A stretch of DNA of 64,000 nt from an uncultured Granulosicoccaceae bacterium (GTDB lineage Bacteria; Pseudomonadota; Gammaproteobacteria; Granulosicoccales; Granulosicoccaceae): positions 1 to 64,000 of the forward strand of contig CALLLW010000002.1 of NCBI GenBank assembly GCA_938007995.1. Direction: 5' to 3'. The notes beneath the pieces were generated by a model. That model made no database searches and had not been told where the DNA came from. It worked only from the letters and a program-made list of their open reading frames with translations. Shown one piece after another: positions 17,461 through 26,854 of this stretch; position 1 is the stretch's first letter; every line of letters starts with the position of its first letter. A program made the position numbers and the translations under genes.

Positions 17461-17775
17461 GTGGCACAGTTCGATGTTTATGAAAACCCGAGCAAGGAAA
17501 GCGCAAAGCAGTTTCCGCTTTTACTTGAGGTACAGTCTGACGTCTTCGACGAGTCAAATCGCGCGGTGTATATCCCCTTGGTTGATTCAGATACATTGAA
17601 AAAACCGGACACAACTCTGAATGCAAAGATCGTGGTGGCGGATCTTACTGTGAGGTTGTTTCCACTGGATATCGCTTCAGCTCCGCGAAGCAGTGTCGGG
17701 CGCAAAGTAGCAAACATAGAGAATGAGAGTGATAAGGTAATCGCCGCACTCGATTTACTGTTTGCCAGATTTTAG
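17461..17775 (+). CDS. ccdB: CcdB-family toxin (gyrase poison)
   Basis: The 104-residue product with a GTG start fits the CcdB family in length and pattern: MAQFDVYENPS at the start, PLLLEVQSDVFD, AVYIPLVDS in the middle and IENESDKVIAALDLLFARF at the C-terminus. In CcdB the last residues contact gyrase; the usual end is W-G-I, which is replaced here by A-R-F, so gyrase targeting is uncertain. It forms a type II toxin-antitoxin pair with the upstream gene and is probably a chromosomal, horizontally acquired module. Confidence 0.82.
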   Translation: MAQFDVYENPSKESAKQFPLLLEVQSDVFDESNRAVYIPLVDSDTLKKPDTTLNAKIVVADLTVRLFPLDIASAPRSSVGRKVANIENESDKVIAALDLLFARF

Positions 17776-17797
17776 ATTATCGTTTTTTGCAATCCAG

Positions 17798-19708
17798 CTA
17801 GCTTGAATGTTGAGCCATAGATTGCTCAAGCTGATCGGCTTTTTCCATCCATTCCTCTTCTGCGGCTTCCAGCGATTTCGTCAGTTCGGCCTGGTTCCAT
17901 AACAAGTCTTTGAGTGCTTCTTTGTTATCGTCGTTGTAGATTGCTTCATCGGCAAGCTGTTCTTGTATGTCTTGATTTTTACCGCGCAAGCGGTCGATCT
18001 GCTTTTCTAATGCGTCTACTTCTTTTTTAAGCGGGGCGAACTTTTTGCGATTTTCCGCTTCCTGTCGCTTGCGTTCCTTGTCTGCTTTTGCTGTTGTGGA
18101 TGGTGCTTCTTCAATAGATTTGGCAGGCCGGGTATCGGGGGATCTGGATCGGTTTTGCAGCCAGCTCGGGTAGCTGTCGACATCGCCGTCAAACTCATCA
18201 ACACGACCGTTGTTGACTAACAGCAAAGTATCACAGGCCATTTTAAGCAGATGTCTATCGTGTGATATCAGTACAATGCCGCCGCTGAATTCCTGCAGTG
18301 CGATGGTGAGTGCATGGCGCATTTCGATATCAAGGTGGTTACTGGGTTCATCAAGCAGTAACAGATTAGGCTTTTGGTACACCAGCATGGCGAGCACCAG
18401 TCGGGCTTTTTCACCACCGGAAAAAGGTTCGACCTGATCAAACACGCGATCACCCTGAAACCCGAAACCACCAAGAAAGTTTCTTAAATCGGATTCACTG
18501 GCTTTGGCGTCAAGTTGTTGCATGTGATCAAGAGGAGTTTCATTCAAGCTGAGTTGATCGAGTTGATGTTGCGCAAAGTAGGCGAGCTTCAGGTCTTTGG
18601 CAAAATGGAAGTCACCACTCATGGCCTGCAATTCACCGGCAAGCATTTTTATCAGAGTTGATTTGCCTGCACCGTTTGGTCCGAGCAGACCGATGCGTGC
18701 GTCTGGATGAATTTCAAGTTTTATATTGCGCAGCAATGGCTCGGTGTTATAACCAACTGATGCTTCTTTAATGCGCAATAGAGGGTCCGGCAGTTTGTCC
18801 GGTTCTTTAAAGCTGAAGTTAAACGGTGAATCAATGTGCGCGGGGGCGATGGTTTCCAGCCGGCTAAGTGCTTTTAAGCGGCTTTGCGCCTGTTTGGCTT
18901 TGGTTGCTTTGGCGCGAAAGCGTCTGACAAAATCACTCATGTGAGCGATTTCGCGTTGTTGTTTTTCAAATGCAGACTGTTGTGCAGACAGATGTTCTGC
19001 ACGCAGTCGTTCAAACTGTGAGTAATTACCTGTGTATAAGCGCAGGTTTTGATGTTCGATGTGTGCAATCTCTGTCACGACATTATCAAGAAACTCGCGG
19101 TCGTGCGAGATCAGTAACAAGGTGCCTTCGTATCGCTTTAACCATGTCTCAAGCCAGATAACGGCATCAAGATCAAGATGGTTGGTGGGTTCATCAAGCA
19201 GTAGTACATCAGAGCGACACATCAATGCCTGGGCAAGATTTAAACGCATGCGCCAGCCACCGGAGAAACTCTTCACTGCCTGATCGAGCTGTTGTTTACT
19301 GAAGCCGAGGCCGTTTAACAGCGTGGAGGCTCTGGCTTCTGCGCTGTAGCCACCTGCAACCTCTATGGCTGCGTGTAACTCTGCCTGTTTGACTCCATCG
19401 TCTGTGGCATTTGCAAGAGATTGCTGTAGTTGTCGGAGCTCCTGATCACCATCAATAACAAACTCAACAGCACTTTGATCTGTGGCTTTCAGCTCTTGCG
19501 CTACATGAGCAATGGTCAGGTTTGACGGAATATCGAAGTCACCTGTATCCGGTGTGACTTCGCCAAGAATTAACTGGAACAGGCTGGTCTTGCCGGTGCC
19601 GTTAGCGCCGGTAATGCCCACCTTGTGACTGCGATGGATGGTGAAATTGCTTTCGTCTATAAGGACTCGTGGGCCTCGGCGAAGGCACAGGTTGGTGAAG
19701 GTCAGCAT
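17798..19708 (-). CDS. yheS: ABC-F family ATPase YheS
   Basis: A 636-residue cytosolic protein with two ABC ATPase domains and no membrane segments. Domain 1 has GANGTGKTS, SFSGGWRMRLNLAQAL and LLLDEPTNHLDLDAVIWLE. The linker contains FRAKATKAKQAQSRLKAL, the ABC-F arm-like basic helix. Domain 2 has GPNGAGKST, FSGGEKARL and LLLDEPSNHLDIEMRH. A C-terminal coiled-coil (about residues 550-636) completes it. The close match to the E. coli YheS pattern supports this subfamily. ABC-F proteins bind the ribosome and relieve stalled or specific translation states. It is monocistronic. Confidence 0.9.
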   Translation of the reverse strand: MLTFTNLCLRRGPRVLIDESNFTIHRSHKVGITGANGTGKTSLFQLILGEVTPDTGDFDIPSNLTIAHVAQELKATDQSAVEFVIDGDQELRQLQQSLANATDDGVKQAELHAAIEVAGGYSAEARASTLLNGLGFSKQQLDQAVKSFSGGWRMRLNLAQALMCRSDVLLLDEPTNHLDLDAVIWLETWLKRYEGTLLLISHDREFLDNVVTEIAHIEHQNLRLYTGNYSQFERLRAEHLSAQQSAFEKQQREIAHMSDFVRRFRAKATKAKQAQSRLKALSRLETIAPAHIDSPFNFSFKEPDKLPDPLLRIKEASVGYNTEPLLRNIKLEIHPDARIGLLGPNGAGKSTLIKMLAGELQAMSGDFHFAKDLKLAYFAQHQLDQLSLNETPLDHMQQLDAKASESDLRNFLGGFGFQGDRVFDQVEPFSGGEKARLVLAMLVYQKPNLLLLDEPSNHLDIEMRHALTIALQEFSGGIVLISHDRHLLKMACDTLLLVNNGRVDEFDGDVDSYPSWLQNRSRSPDTRPAKSIEEAPSTTAKADKERKRQEAENRKKFAPLKKEVDALEKQIDRLRGKNQDIQEQLADEAIYNDDNKEALKDLLWNQAELTKSLEAAEEEWMEKADQLEQSMAQHSS

Positions 19709-19824
19709 GATTTATCTGGTGCAGTCTGGGGAACGCTGGACAAATCTCCAGCGTGGGGGAGTATAGCGAAGTCTGTAGATTACCCTGTAGATTTTGCACT
19801 GTCGGGTTCAGGTGCTGGCCGGTT

Positions 19825-21441
19825 CTAACGGGTGATCAACGTTATTTGATCGCCATTGGTTAGAGTCCAGACTGTGCCGTCGTCGCTGGTTTGCTGAACC
19901 GTGAGGTTTTTAGCCGGATTGGCTGTGCAGTTACTGTAGTTTCTCTGACAGCTGAAGTTGAGCAGGCTGTTGCGGGTGACTTCATAGTAGGAATCGTTCA
20001 GGCAGATGATCTTGCCGTCAATGCCATCCGGCCAGCTTGAGAGTCCCTGGCTTTTCCATCTGAACTGGCTGAGCCTGAGTTTGGAATTGGCGCAGTCAGA
20101 GCCGCTATACACAGACGGTTGTCTATTTGGTTGGCTCTCTGGTCGAGTAGACGGTCGAGTAGACGGTCTTCGGTTGTTGTTCGACTGTGACGAGCTGGCT
20201 GCAGGCGTGCGTGAGTTACCTTGGGTTGGAGGTTGCGTTACGTTTCTGTTGGTGAGTATCAGGGTTGTGCCGTTGGCGAATTCCAGCGCCGGATTGCCAT
20301 TAATGCGTCGGGTTTGCACAGCTGTCAGGTTATTGCGCGGATCGGCTGTGCAGTTGATAAAGCCTGACTCGCAGTTGTAACGGTGTAATTCAGTGCGTTT
20401 TACTGCGTAATAGTAGTTATCCATACAAACAATCGTGGTTCCAATCCCTTTTGACTCTGCGCTGCGGCTGGCAGTCTGCCAGGTGAAGCGGCTTTTAGTT
20501 TGTGACGGATCCGCGCAAGCGTGTGCGTCTGCAAGCAACGGGTCAGTTGGCGCTGTGACCACAACGCGGTTGTTACCTGAGCCGCTATTGTCTGAGCGGC
20601 CGGGTAGCTGGCTGGTTGATTCAATCGAGGCTGTTTCTATCCGGGCAAGGCGCGAGCCGTCACGAAAGAAAAGCGAAGCGTGGCCATCGCTGTCATTGCC
20701 TGCACGGCTGGCGCGTAAATCGAGACGCTGATTACGACTGCAGTTGGAGTAGCCTGGATCGCAATCAAAGCGTTCAAGACTTAGCTGGTTAATTTTAAAA
20801 TAGCCGTTGTTAACGCAAACGGTGTTGCGATCAGTGCCCTGCGGATAAGTGGTGCCGTTTACCGCCACCCATTTGAACTGGCTCGTTAACTGGTTTTGAT
20901 CGGCACAGGTGTGAGCCGCAGGAACCGTTTGTTGCGCCAGTGCGTTCGTATGTCTGTTGCGGGCAAACTCCGGGTTGTCGATGCACGGTTCACCGGTGTA
21001 GCAAAAGGCGTTGTAGTAGTGAGCAATGCTTTCGGCAACGCGCTCGGTGAAGGATCTGGCGCCGTTTGGAATATCGCTGAATCCGTCTGGTTGTGTGGTT
21101 GCCGCCCGGTAGCGGTAGTGGCCGTCAGGATAGTTATAGTCCGGTGCCTGAAATACTCGCCAGTTGTTGCTGGTATTGGCAAAGAGGCCCCGATACTCTG
21201 CCGACTGCAGAATCGAATCAAAGGTTCTTAATCTTGCGGTGCGATTGTCATTACGGCGCAGTGTTCGCACAGCGGTGCGAGTCTCGGAGTCTGTGGGTGC
21301 GCGCCCCAGCATATTCAGATACAGCGACTGCACAAAGCTGCTTTGTGACGGGTTGGTCCAGTCAATACCGCCCGGAAAATACACGGCGCCTGCGGCCAGT
21401 GGAATAAGCAAGCATAGAACGATCAGCCATCTGCAACGCAT
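19825..21441 (-). CDS. Secreted protein with N-terminal DUF4214-like region and three four-cysteine modules
   Basis: The product is 538 residues from ATG 21441 (AAGGA at good spacing) with a signal peptide (MRCRWLIVLCLLIPLAAGA). Residues about 35-90 resemble DUF4214 (SFVQSLYLNMLGRAPTDSE). Three homologous modules follow, at about 179-270, 309-400 and 450-538. Each has four Cys with identical spacing (C-x29-C-x17-C-x6-C), a conserved S-x-F-x-W after the first Cys, an N-x-Y/F-Y/F after the second, and a final NLT...NGxxLxLT strand pair. Modules 2 and 3 are joined by a Ser/Asn/Arg/Pro-rich linker. It is probably extracellular and disulfide-stabilised. I do not recognise the module. Confidence 0.78.
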   Translation of the reverse strand: MRCRWLIVLCLLIPLAAGAVYFPGGIDWTNPSQSSFVQSLYLNMLGRAPTDSETRTAVRTLRRNDNRTARLRTFDSILQSAEYRGLFANTSNNWRVFQAPDYNYPDGHYRYRAATTQPDGFSDIPNGARSFTERVAESIAHYYNAFCYTGEPCIDNPEFARNRHTNALAQQTVPAAHTCADQNQLTSQFKWVAVNGTTYPQGTDRNTVCVNNGYFKINQLSLERFDCDPGYSNCSRNQRLDLRASRAGNDSDGHASLFFRDGSRLARIETASIESTSQLPGRSDNSGSGNNRVVVTAPTDPLLADAHACADPSQTKSRFTWQTASRSAESKGIGTTIVCMDNYYYAVKRTELHRYNCESGFINCTADPRNNLTAVQTRRINGNPALEFANGTTLILTNRNVTQPPTQGNSRTPAASSSQSNNNRRPSTRPSTRPESQPNRQPSVYSGSDCANSKLRLSQFRWKSQGLSSWPDGIDGKIICLNDSYYEVTRNSLLNFSCQRNYSNCTANPAKNLTVQQTSDDGTVWTLTNGDQITLITR

Positions 21442-21727
21442 AGTCTTGAATCCTTTTTTCACTACCCTAAACCGGAGGTATCGGCGATTCAAGTGAATCA
21501 CTGTGTCTCTGTAGCTGGATTTGATCTTTAAATCTTTTCAAATACAAACGGTTATTGAGCAACAGCACGGAGACCTTAATAAAGTAATCCCGGCAAGCGT
21601 CGACAAACTGACTGTACAGGTGGCGGTTGTTTCGACCAACAGAAGTTGCAATGCGTGAAAAGGACCTGATCACTGGCAATCGAAACAATAAAGCTGCTGC
21701 TTACCCGATACGAAGAAGAGCTTGGTA

Positions 21728-22594
21728 ATGTTGAAATCTCTGGCTACACAATTTGCAGCGACATTGTTTTTGGGGCCTTTGGGGCTTGCATACAGCAGTA
21801 TGGCCGCGGCGGTGTTTCTGTCGCTGGTGTTGGCTGTACTGTACTTTACTGTGCTTGGTCCATTGGCTATCGTAGTGATATGGCCGATTGCTATTATTGT
21901 GGGCCTGTTGCTGGTGAAGATGCACAACGATCAGATCAGGTCATCCGGCAGCAGATTACTGCTTGGGCCCGATGAAGAAGAACCGGCACTTTCCGCATTA
22001 GGCAGCGGTAGTCGCGCGATTGCTGTGCTGGGTTTGCTTGCAGCTGTGGGATATTTTGCCTTCTGGTACAACCCGGATGACAACAGCACTGCAGCTGACC
22101 AGCTGGCTGATGCGACACAGTCTGGCGACTCATTAGCGGGTAACGGCGAATCGACCAACAGTGCAGACTTTATTGGTGGTTCCAGTGGCAGCTTTGCTGC
22201 CGACGGAGGCGGAAACGCCGACTCTGAGTTGGCTATTGCAGAAACTTTTCCAATTAACGACGGTGGGGTGATCGGATCATCTTCCGAGCGCTTATCGGGC
22301 AGTATTTTTTCAGCGGTGACAGACAGATCGGATAGCGAGCCTGTGATCGTCGATTCGTCATCGCAGCCTGTTGCCTCCCAATCACAGAGCAGCAGCGGCA
22401 ATCGATTGTACGTGGATTCCGAGCTGGTTAACCTGCGAGAGGGTCCTGGTACCAATTTCTCCATCCTGACTACTGTGGGTCGCGGCGTGGGTCTGTCTGA
22501 AATTGATCGTGCCGGCCGCTGGTTGCAAGTAGTTTCTGATACGGGTGCGACTGGCTGGATTTTTGAGCGGCTGGTTAGTGAAGAGCCAAACTAA
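21728..22594 (+). CDS. Membrane protein with C-terminal SH3b domain
   Basis: The product is about 288 residues from ATG 21728, with TTG 21722 as an alternative start. Two close hydrophobic helices lie at the N-terminus (FLGPLGLAYSSMAAAVF and LAIVVIWPIAIIVGLLL). A third helix (AIAVLGLLAAVGYFAFW) comes near residue 105. A long Ser/Gly/Asp-rich low-complexity region leads to a bacterial SH3 domain at about residues 225-285, with VNLREGPGTNFSILTTVGRG and GRWLQVVSDTGATGWIFE. The SH3b domain probably faces the periplasm and may bind cell wall. The gene is divergent from the four-cysteine-module protein, which may share its promoter region. Confidence 0.75.
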   Translation: MLKSLATQFAATLFLGPLGLAYSSMAAAVFLSLVLAVLYFTVLGPLAIVVIWPIAIIVGLLLVKMHNDQIRSSGSRLLLGPDEEEPALSALGSGSRAIAVLGLLAAVGYFAFWYNPDDNSTAADQLADATQSGDSLAGNGESTNSADFIGGSSGSFAADGGGNADSELAIAETFPINDGGVIGSSSERLSGSIFSAVTDRSDSEPVIVDSSSQPVASQSQSSSGNRLYVDSELVNLREGPGTNFSILTTVGRGVGLSEIDRAGRWLQVVSDTGATGWIFERLVSEEPN

Positions 22595-22707
22595 CCCGCT
22601 GCGTCAGAGTGGAACCACGTTGTCGCAAACCAAACGGGTGTTGCGCTACGCCTGTGGTTGGTTCTGCGGTTGTGGAGTGAGATAACATCACGATACCGGT
22701 CACGTTA

Positions 22708-22767
22708 GTGGCCACCGTATTGGCCACAGTACTGGCGACTAAGCTGGCTACTGTACTGGCTCTTTGA
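22708..22767 (+). repeat. Degenerate 12-bp tandem repeat (about four copies)
   Basis: Units of 12 bp (GTATTGGCCACA, GTACTGGCGACT, AAGCTGGCTACT, GTACTGGCTCTT) follow one another. In one frame they would read as repeats of V-L-A-T and end at TGA. There is no ribosome site, so a gene is unlikely. Confidence 0.55.
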
Positions 22768-22812
22768 CAAATGCACAGCTAGACTTGAGGCGTCGCGTAA
22801 ACCGGTGCCACT

Positions 22813-24360
22813 GTGCTGCAATTTCTCCTTAATAATGTCTTGATAAAAGAGGCAGTATTACCTGCGGATACCACCGTTCTTGATTATCTGCGTGAGCACC
22901 GCGGGCGGTGTGGCAGCAAAGAAGGATGCGCCTCGGGGGATTGCGGAGCCTGCACCGTTGTCGTAGCTGAACTGGCGGAAGATGAGCAGGGTAACGATAC
23001 ACTGCGTTATCGAAGTATCAACAGTTGTATTACGTTTGCAGGTGCGCTGCACGCGAAGCAGTTGATCACGGTAGAAGATCTGTCTGGCTCGAACAGCTCT
23101 GAAAACACAAATTCAAAAGCTACTGTCGGTATCGCTAACGGCAACAGTTCGCTGCATGTCTGTCAGCAGGCAATGGTTGACTCACACGCTTCTCAGTGCG
23201 GCTTTTGCACACCCGGTATCGTGATGTCGCTTTTTGCAGCCATGAAAAACCTGCAACAAACTTCCGTAACCAGAAGTGTTATTGATCAGCAGCTTGGCGG
23301 TAACTTGTGCCGTTGCACCGGGTACCGACCAATCATTCAGGCCGCTGAAGCTGCAATTTGCAACAGTGAGCCCGATCAGTTCGATCTGCAGGCTGACAAG
23401 ACAGTGCAGTCGCTAAAAGCGCTGGCGGCTAACAATACAACTACCGGTTCAACCATCGATCCAGAAATAGTACCCGGTTTTTTTCGACCGGTAACACTGG
23501 AACAGCTGTACCAGCTTAAGAGCGAGCATCCGCAGGCCATGGTATTGGCTGGCGGTACAGATCTCGCCTTGCGCGTAACGCAGCAGCTCGAAACGATTGG
23601 CGGCATTATTCTGCTGGACGGTGTGGATGATCTGTCTTTTATTGACTGCACTGCTCAGCAAATTCGTATTGGCGCAGGCACTTGCGTGACTGAATTTCGT
23701 GAATTCATTATTAAGCTCTGTCCGGAACTCAATGACCTGTTGGTTCGTTTTGCCGGTACTCAAGTGCGTAATCAGGCCACGGTGGGTGGTAACTTTGCCA
23801 ATGCATCACCGGTAGGTGATTTGCCGCCTGTGTTTATTGCATTGCAAGCACAGGTAGTGCTGGCTTCGAGCCGAGGTGAGCGCACAGTGCCTGTTGATGA
23901 GTTTTTTGTGTCATACAAAGAAACGCTGCTTGCAGCAGATGAGATTATTCGCGAGTTTGTAATTCCCACAGCAATGTTGAATAACAACCATAGCAGCCAG
24001 CAAACGGTGAATCGTTTTTATAAAATCAGTAAACGCATGGAAGATGATATTTCAGCGGTGTGTGCGGCGTTTCATCTGCGAATGGAAAATGACAGAGTGG
24101 TTGATGCCAGTATTGCATTTGGCGGTATGGCAGCAACGCCGAAGCGTGCACAGCACCTTGAGACTGCTCTGCTAGGCAGTGTGCTTGATGAAGCCTGTTT
24201 TAAAAAAGCCGAAGTCGCTTTACAAAGTGACTTCCAACCACTTAGCGATGTGCGGGCAACATCTGCCTACAGGCAAACCGTGTCTGTGAATCTTCTGCGC
24301 CGACTGGCTATTGAAATCCATCATCCACAGGTTGCCACGTCGGTTGCCGGGCATGAGTAA
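22813..24360 (+). CDS. xdhA: Xanthine dehydrogenase small subunit (FeS/FAD)
   Basis: A 515-residue subunit with a GTG start. The N-terminal 2Fe-2S domain shows CGSKEGCASGDCGACT. The second 2Fe-2S domain shows CGFCTPGIVMS and NLCRCTGYRPI at about residues 130-180. The FAD domain shows MVLAGGTDLALRV near residue 240 and TVGGNFANASPVGD near residue 325. The C-terminal CO-dehydrogenase flavoprotein domain follows. Together with XdhB it oxidises hypoxanthine and xanthine to urate. The xdhB start overlaps its end by 8 bp, so the two are translationally coupled. Confidence 0.92.
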   Translation: MLQFLLNNVLIKEAVLPADTTVLDYLREHRGRCGSKEGCASGDCGACTVVVAELAEDEQGNDTLRYRSINSCITFAGALHAKQLITVEDLSGSNSSENTNSKATVGIANGNSSLHVCQQAMVDSHASQCGFCTPGIVMSLFAAMKNLQQTSVTRSVIDQQLGGNLCRCTGYRPIIQAAEAAICNSEPDQFDLQADKTVQSLKALAANNTTTGSTIDPEIVPGFFRPVTLEQLYQLKSEHPQAMVLAGGTDLALRVTQQLETIGGIILLDGVDDLSFIDCTAQQIRIGAGTCVTEFREFIIKLCPELNDLLVRFAGTQVRNQATVGGNFANASPVGDLPPVFIALQAQVVLASSRGERTVPVDEFFVSYKETLLAADEIIREFVIPTAMLNNNHSSQQTVNRFYKISKRMEDDISAVCAAFHLRMENDRVVDASIAFGGMAATPKRAQHLETALLGSVLDEACFKKAEVALQSDFQPLSDVRATSAYRQTVSVNLLRRLAIEIHHPQVATSVAGHE

Positions 24361-26632
24361 TACAGCCCACGAAAGTGCGGAAAAGCATGTCAGCGGGGCG
24401 GCGCCCTATGTTGATGACACTGTCGATGCCCAATACCGGCATGTGGCGATTGGCGGCAGCACGATAGCTGCCGGTAATATCGTTTCTGTAGATCTTGCAG
24501 AAGTGCGCAACAGCGATGGTGTTATTGATGTGATCACCGTTGAGGATATTCCAGGGCATGTGGATATTGGCCCGGTGTTTCCCGGTGATCCGCTGCTGAC
24601 CGGGGATGCGGTTGAGTTTTATGGACAGGCTATTTTTGCGGTCCTCGCCAAAACGCAAAGGCAGGCTCGCAAGGCGGTGTTGAAAGCCAGAATCGAATAC
24701 GTTGCCGGGTCACCGGTGTTGGAACTCGAAGAGGCAATGTCGAAGCAGCTCTATGTTCGCCCGCCGCACAGAATGCAAAGAGGCAACGCCGAAGCAGAAC
24801 TAGGCAACAGCGAAAAAACAATCATTGGTTCGATGCGAGTGGGTGGTCAGGAACACTTTTATCTTGAAGGGCAGGTAGCCACTGCAGTGCCCGATGAAGA
24901 CAACGGTGTGCATGTGTTGAGCTCCAATCAAAACCCGACTGAAGCGCAAAAACTGGTTGCGGAGGTATTGGGTCTGTCGATGAAAGATGTTTTGCTTGAA
25001 ACGCGTCGGCTTGGTGGTGGCTTTGGCGGTAAGGAAACGCAAGCTAATGCCTGTTGTTGTCTGGCTGCGTTGTTTGCACTGCGCAACCAATGTAAAACTG
25101 TTTGTCGATTATCAAGGCGCGATGACATGCTCATGACGGGCAAGCGCCATGAGTTCATCAATAGCTACCGGATAGGATATGAACACGACGGCGCAATAAC
25201 GGCGGTGGCTTATGAACTGGCGGGCAAGTGTGGTTCTTCCCCTGATCTGTCTGATGCGATTGTTGATCGTGCGATGTTTCACTGCGATAACGCTTATTAT
25301 TACCCGCATGTTTTGATTGACGGCTTACGTTGTAAAACCAATACGGTATCCAATACGGCTTTCAGAGGGTTTGGTGGGCCGCAGGGAATGATTGCAGCAG
25401 AAACTGTGATTGATGAAATTGCATTTGCACTGGGCATGGATCCGCTTGATGTACGTAAAAGAAATTTTTATGCAGCAGATGGCGCGGATCTAACCCCGTA
25501 CCATCAAGCCGTGACTGATTTTACCGTTCCGCAAATGGTGCAACAGCTTGAAGTCACTTCTGACTATCGTGCAAGGCGTGAGTCGTTACAGGCGTTTAAT
25601 CGAGAAAACAATATTTTAAAGAAAGGTCTTGCACTGACACCGGTTAAGTTTGGTATTTCTTTTACGGCAACGCACCTGAACCAGGCAGGTGCGCTGTTGC
25701 ACTTGTACACAGACGGTACTGTTCACCTTAATCACGGTGGTACCGAAATGGGGCAGGGGCTGTTCACCAAGGTTGCTCAGGTAGTATCCGCCGAGTTGGG
25801 TGTCGCGCTTGAAAATATCAAGATATCTTCAACCCGAACAGACAAGGTGCCGAACACCTCTGCTACAGCGGCATCTTCCGGTTCTGATCTGAACGGTATG
25901 GCAGCTCTGTTGGCGGCGCGTCAGATTAAACAGCGCCTGATCAAGTTTCTGTGCGATCAACACAATTGTGTTGAGGAAGATATTCGATTTGATGCCACAG
26001 GGGTCAGCGTTGCAGGCAACGAGCCGCAAACATGGCAGGAACTTGCAACAGCGGCGTGGGTTGCACGTGTGTCTTTGTCTGCAACCGGTTTTTATAAAAC
26101 ACCGGACATTTACTATGATCGCGAGTCAGCCAGTGGTCGGCCCTTTTTGTACTATGCAAACGGCGCTGCCGTTAGTGAAGTTATTATCGATGCACTGACC
26201 GGTGAATCGAAGTTGTTAAGAACAGACATTATTCATGATGTTGGCAGCTCGATTAACGATGCCATCGATATTGGGCAAATCGAAGGGGGTTTTATTCAGG
26301 GTGTTGGATGGCTAACCACCGAGGAGCTTAAGTGGGATACCAACGGTCGTCTGCTCAGCGACGGGCCCGCCACCTATAAAATTCCTGCTATCGGTGATGC
26401 GCCGCAAATTTTTAATGTTGCATTACTGCAGAACACGCCGAACCCGGCACCCACGGTGATGCGATCAAAGGCTGTCGGCGAGCCGCCTTTAATGCTGGCT
26501 ATTTCTGTCTGGTGCGCCCTGCGCGATGCGATTGCCGCAGTTGCTGACCATCGTGTGTTCCCAAAGCTGAATGCGCCAGCGACACCCGAAGAGATCTTAC
26601 GGTGTGTTGATGAGGTTCGGTGCGGGATGTAG
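24353..26632 (+). CDS. xdhB: Xanthine dehydrogenase molybdopterin-binding large subunit
   Basis: The product is 759 residues from ATG 24353, which overlaps the xdhA stop. The a/b hammerhead domain covers about residues 15-125. The molybdopterin domains contain RLGGGFGGKE, NTAFRGFGGPQGM with the active-site Arg region, GGTEMGQGLFTK, and ATAASSGSDLNGMA. The catalytic Glu region is near the C-terminus in KAVGEPPLMLAISV. Length fits bacterial XdhB. No xdhC (sulfuration chaperone) follows, so it must be encoded elsewhere. Confidence 0.92.
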   Translation: MSNTAHESAEKHVSGAAPYVDDTVDAQYRHVAIGGSTIAAGNIVSVDLAEVRNSDGVIDVITVEDIPGHVDIGPVFPGDPLLTGDAVEFYGQAIFAVLAKTQRQARKAVLKARIEYVAGSPVLELEEAMSKQLYVRPPHRMQRGNAEAELGNSEKTIIGSMRVGGQEHFYLEGQVATAVPDEDNGVHVLSSNQNPTEAQKLVAEVLGLSMKDVLLETRRLGGGFGGKETQANACCCLAALFALRNQCKTVCRLSRRDDMLMTGKRHEFINSYRIGYEHDGAITAVAYELAGKCGSSPDLSDAIVDRAMFHCDNAYYYPHVLIDGLRCKTNTVSNTAFRGFGGPQGMIAAETVIDEIAFALGMDPLDVRKRNFYAADGADLTPYHQAVTDFTVPQMVQQLEVTSDYRARRESLQAFNRENNILKKGLALTPVKFGISFTATHLNQAGALLHLYTDGTVHLNHGGTEMGQGLFTKVAQVVSAELGVALENIKISSTRTDKVPNTSATAASSGSDLNGMAALLAARQIKQRLIKFLCDQHNCVEEDIRFDATGVSVAGNEPQTWQELATAAWVARVSLSATGFYKTPDIYYDRESASGRPFLYYANGAAVSEVIIDALTGESKLLRTDIIHDVGSSINDAIDIGQIEGGFIQGVGWLTTEELKWDTNGRLLSDGPATYKIPAIGDAPQIFNVALLQNTPNPAPTVMRSKAVGEPPLMLAISVWCALRDAIAAVADHRVFPKLNAPATPEEILRCVDEVRCGM

Positions 26633-26854
26633 TGCGAAAGGTCAGTTCGACGGTCAGTCCTGATGCCCAATCTTAAGTACCTGTTATGGTTGCCCTGTTT
26701 GTGTTACTGCCATTGTAGACATGGCCCTTGCAGAGCTGAACTGGTCAGCCCGGTGGGTTTGACGCTGTGGGCTTGGCTGGTTTGGAACTAAAACAACAGC
26801 GCGTGGTCGATTTGTCGTAGTATTCGATCCTCATTCCCTACAGGTATTTCACCT

